Source of the DNA: Thiomonas sp.
GTDB taxonomy: Bacteria; Pseudomonadota; Gammaproteobacteria; Burkholderiales; Burkholderiaceae
Length of the DNA stretch: 16,335 bases
Assembly: GCA_027443745.1 (NCBI GenBank)
Contig: DAIAZB010000642.1
Span: 1-16,335, forward strand
Direction: 5' to 3'
Shown: one piece after another, positions 14,779 through 16,335 of the stretch
Layout of the letters: each line of letters starts with the position of its first letter
Position numbering within the stretch: the stretch's first letter is position 1
Notes under the pieces: generated by a model
Database searches by the model: none
Told to the model about the DNA's origin: nothing
Seen by the model: the letters and a program-made list of their open reading frames with translations, nothing else
Translations under genes and position numbers: made by a program

Positions 14779-16335
14779 ATGTCAGTCAACCCTAGCGCCA
14801 GCACCCCTGGCGAATCCTTCGCCGCCCTGTTCGAAGAGTCGCTCAAGACGCGCGACATGCGCACCGGTGAAGTCATCACCGCGGAAGTGGTCGGCGTCGA
14901 TCCCAACTTCGTGATCGTCAACGCCGGTCTGAAGTCCGATGCCTACATCCCCCTCGAAGAATTCAAGAACGATCATGGCGACGTCGAAGTCAAGGTCGGC
15001 GACTTCGTCTCGGTCGCCATCGATGCGCTCGAAAACGGCTACGGCGACACCATGCTGTCGCGCGACAAGGCCAAGCGCCTGGCCTCCTGGATGTCGCTCG
15101 AGAAAGCACTCGAATCCGGCGTGTTCGCCGAAGGCACCGTGACCGGCAAGGTCAAGGGTGGCCTGACCGTGATGATCAACGGCATCCGCGCCTTCCTTCC
15201 CGGCTCCCTGCTCGACACCCGCCCGGTGAAGGACACGACGCCGTACGAAGGCAAGACCATGGAGTTCAAGGTCATCAAGCTCGACCGCAAGCGCAACAAC
15301 GTCGTGCTGTCGCGCCGCGCCGTGGTCGAGGCCAGCCAAGGCGAAGAGCGCGCCAAGCTGCTGGAAAACCTCAAGGAAGGCCAGATCGTCACCGGCGTGG
15401 TCAAGAACATCACCGACTACGGCGCGTTCGTCGACCTCGGTGGCATCGACGGCCTGCTGCACATCACCGACCTGGCCTGGCGCCGCGTGCGCCACCCCAG
15501 CGAAGTGGTCACCCCCGGCCAGGAAGTCACGGCCAAGGTGCTCAAGTACGACGTGGAGAAGAACCGCGTGTCGCTCGGCCTCAAGCAGATGGGCGACGAC
15601 CCCTGGGTCGGCGTGGCGCGCCGCTACCCGGCCAGCACCCGCTTGTTCGGCAAGATCACCAACCTCACCGACTATGGCGCCTTTGTCGAGATCGAACCCG
15701 GCATCGAAGGTCTGGTGCACGTGTCCGAAATGGACTGGACCAACAAGAACGTGGCCCCCAGCAAGATCGTCCAGCTCGGCGACGAAGTGGAAGTGCAAGT
15801 GCTGGAAATCGACGAAGACCGCCGCCGCATCAGCCTGGGCATGAAGCAATGCCGCGCCAATCCCTGGGACGAGTTCGCCGCCAACCACAAGCGCGGCGAC
15901 AAGGTCACAGGCCCGGTCAAGTCCATCACCGACTTCGGCGTGTTCATCGGCCTGCCCGGTGGCATTGACGGTCTGGTGCACATGTCCGACCTGTCCTGGA
16001 ACGAAACCGGCGAAGCCGCCGTGCGCAATTACAAGAAGGGCCAGGAAGTCGAGGCTTTGGTTCTGGGCATCGACATCGAGCGCGAGCGCATTTCTCTCGG
16101 TATCAAGCAGATGGAAGGTGACCCCTTCATGAACTTCGCCGCCATGAACGACAAGGGCAAGGTCGTTGAAGGCACCGTCAAATCCGTCGATGCAAAGGGT
16201 GCCACCATCGATCTCGGCGACGACATCGAAGGCTATCTGCGCGCCTCCGAAATCTCCCGCGACCGCGTCGAAGATGCTCGAAACTTGCTGAAAGAAGGCG
16301 ACCAGGTTTCGGCCCTGGTCATCAACATCGACCGC
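14779..16335 (+). CDS. rpsA: 30S ribosomal protein S1 (3' end beyond the window)
   Basis: S1 binds mRNA on the 30S subunit and is needed to initiate on leaders with weak Shine-Dalgarno sequences. The frame is open to the last base: 519 residues of an expected 555-570 are present. Six OB-fold S1 domains can be followed, at about 29-95, 113-180, 201-269, 286-356, 373-443 and 460 onward, the last one cut. Domains 3-5 show the canonical pattern of [10 protein letters not shown] / [10 protein letters not shown] / [10 protein letters not shown] followed by GLLHITDL / GLVHVSEM / GLVHMSDL and a closing SLGxKQ. Domains 1 and 2 are the divergent ribosome-docking pair, starting [16 protein letters not shown] 14779 gives MSVNPSAST with no conserved extension upstream. 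The gene follows aroA-cmk, its usual position after cmk. Confidence 0.97.
   Translation, partial: MSVNPSASTPGESFAALFEESLKTRDMRTGEVITAEVVGVDPNFVIVNAGLKSDAYIPLEEFKNDHGDVEVKVGDFVSVAIDALENGYGDTMLSRDKAKRLASWMSLEKALESGVFAEGTVTGKVKGGLTVMINGIRAFLPGSLLDTRPVKDTTPYEGKTMEFKVIKLDRKRNNVVLSRRAVVEASQGEERAKLLENLKEGQIVTGVVKNITDYGAFVDLGGIDGLLHITDLAWRRVRHPSEVVTPGQEVTAKVLKYDVEKNRVSLGLKQMGDDPWVGVARRYPASTRLFGKITNLTDYGAFVEIEPGIEGLVHVSEMDWTNKNVAPSKIVQLGDEVEVQVLEIDEDRRRISLGMKQCRANPWDEFAANHKRGDKVTGPVKSITDFGVFIGLPGGIDGLVHMSDLSWNETGEAAVRNYKKGQEVEALVLGIDIERERISLGIKQMEGDPFMNFAAMNDKGKVVEGTVKSVDAKGATIDLGDDIEGYLRASEISRDRVEDARNLLKEGDQVSALVINIDR

Noticed and set aside
14782..15981. 399-codon minus-strand frame
   Set aside because: Exact antisense shadow of the S1 repeats; its repetitive His/Asp/Val-rich composition mirrors the S1 codons.

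Overview
The window is a GC-rich stretch of a Gram-negative proteobacterial chromosome, most likely a betaproteobacterium of the order Burkholderiales. Three things suggest this: the gene order mupP-ubiG / ompA / gyrA-serC-pheA-hisC-tyrA-aroA-cmk-rpsA, the short-headed proline-rich OmpA-type lipid-free porin relative, and the ubiquinone pathway. I cannot name the genus from sequence alone. Almost everything here is core chromosome. I see no mobile element, tRNA, rRNA, CRISPR array, toxin-antitoxin pair or phage remnant.

Region 1 (1-2856, + strand) is an oxyanion ABC importer: a 5'-truncated WtpA-type binding protein, a single-family permease and an ATPase with a C-terminal TOBE/MOP-like domain. 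It most resembles the tungstate/molybdate WtpABC type rather than classical ModABC. Region 2 (2916-3302, +) is a small YccF-family membrane protein built as an internal duplication. It converges on region 3.

Region 3 (3352-5571, - strand) holds ubiG and a MupP-type HAD phosphatase, coupled by an ATGA stop/start overlap, and a monocistronic OmpA-like protein. The OmpA-like gene has its own recognisable sigma-70-type promoter and intrinsic terminator. A roughly 300-bp divergent intergenic region separates it from region 4.

Region 4 (5813-16335, +) is a tightly packed run: gyrA, serC, pheA, hisC, tyrA, an aroA-cmk gene fusion, and rpsA (cut by the window end). SerC supplies serine and PLP-pathway intermediates. 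AroA, PheA, TyrA and HisC cover chorismate formation and its conversion towards phenylalanine and tyrosine. Cmk feeds pyrimidine nucleotide synthesis, and GyrA and S1 serve replication/transcription and translation.

I found no evidence of an undescribed system. The most interesting signals are: (a) a near-consensus promoter written inside the cmk half of the fusion gene in an island of otherwise avoided AT-rich codons, probably driving rpsA; (b) the AroA-Cmk fusion itself, where pseudomonads instead fuse TyrA to AroA; (c) glutamine at the GyrA position equivalent to E. coli Ser83; and (d) the near-absence of Shine-Dalgarno sequences at every start in the gyrA-rpsA run, in contrast to clear ones at ubiG and ompA.
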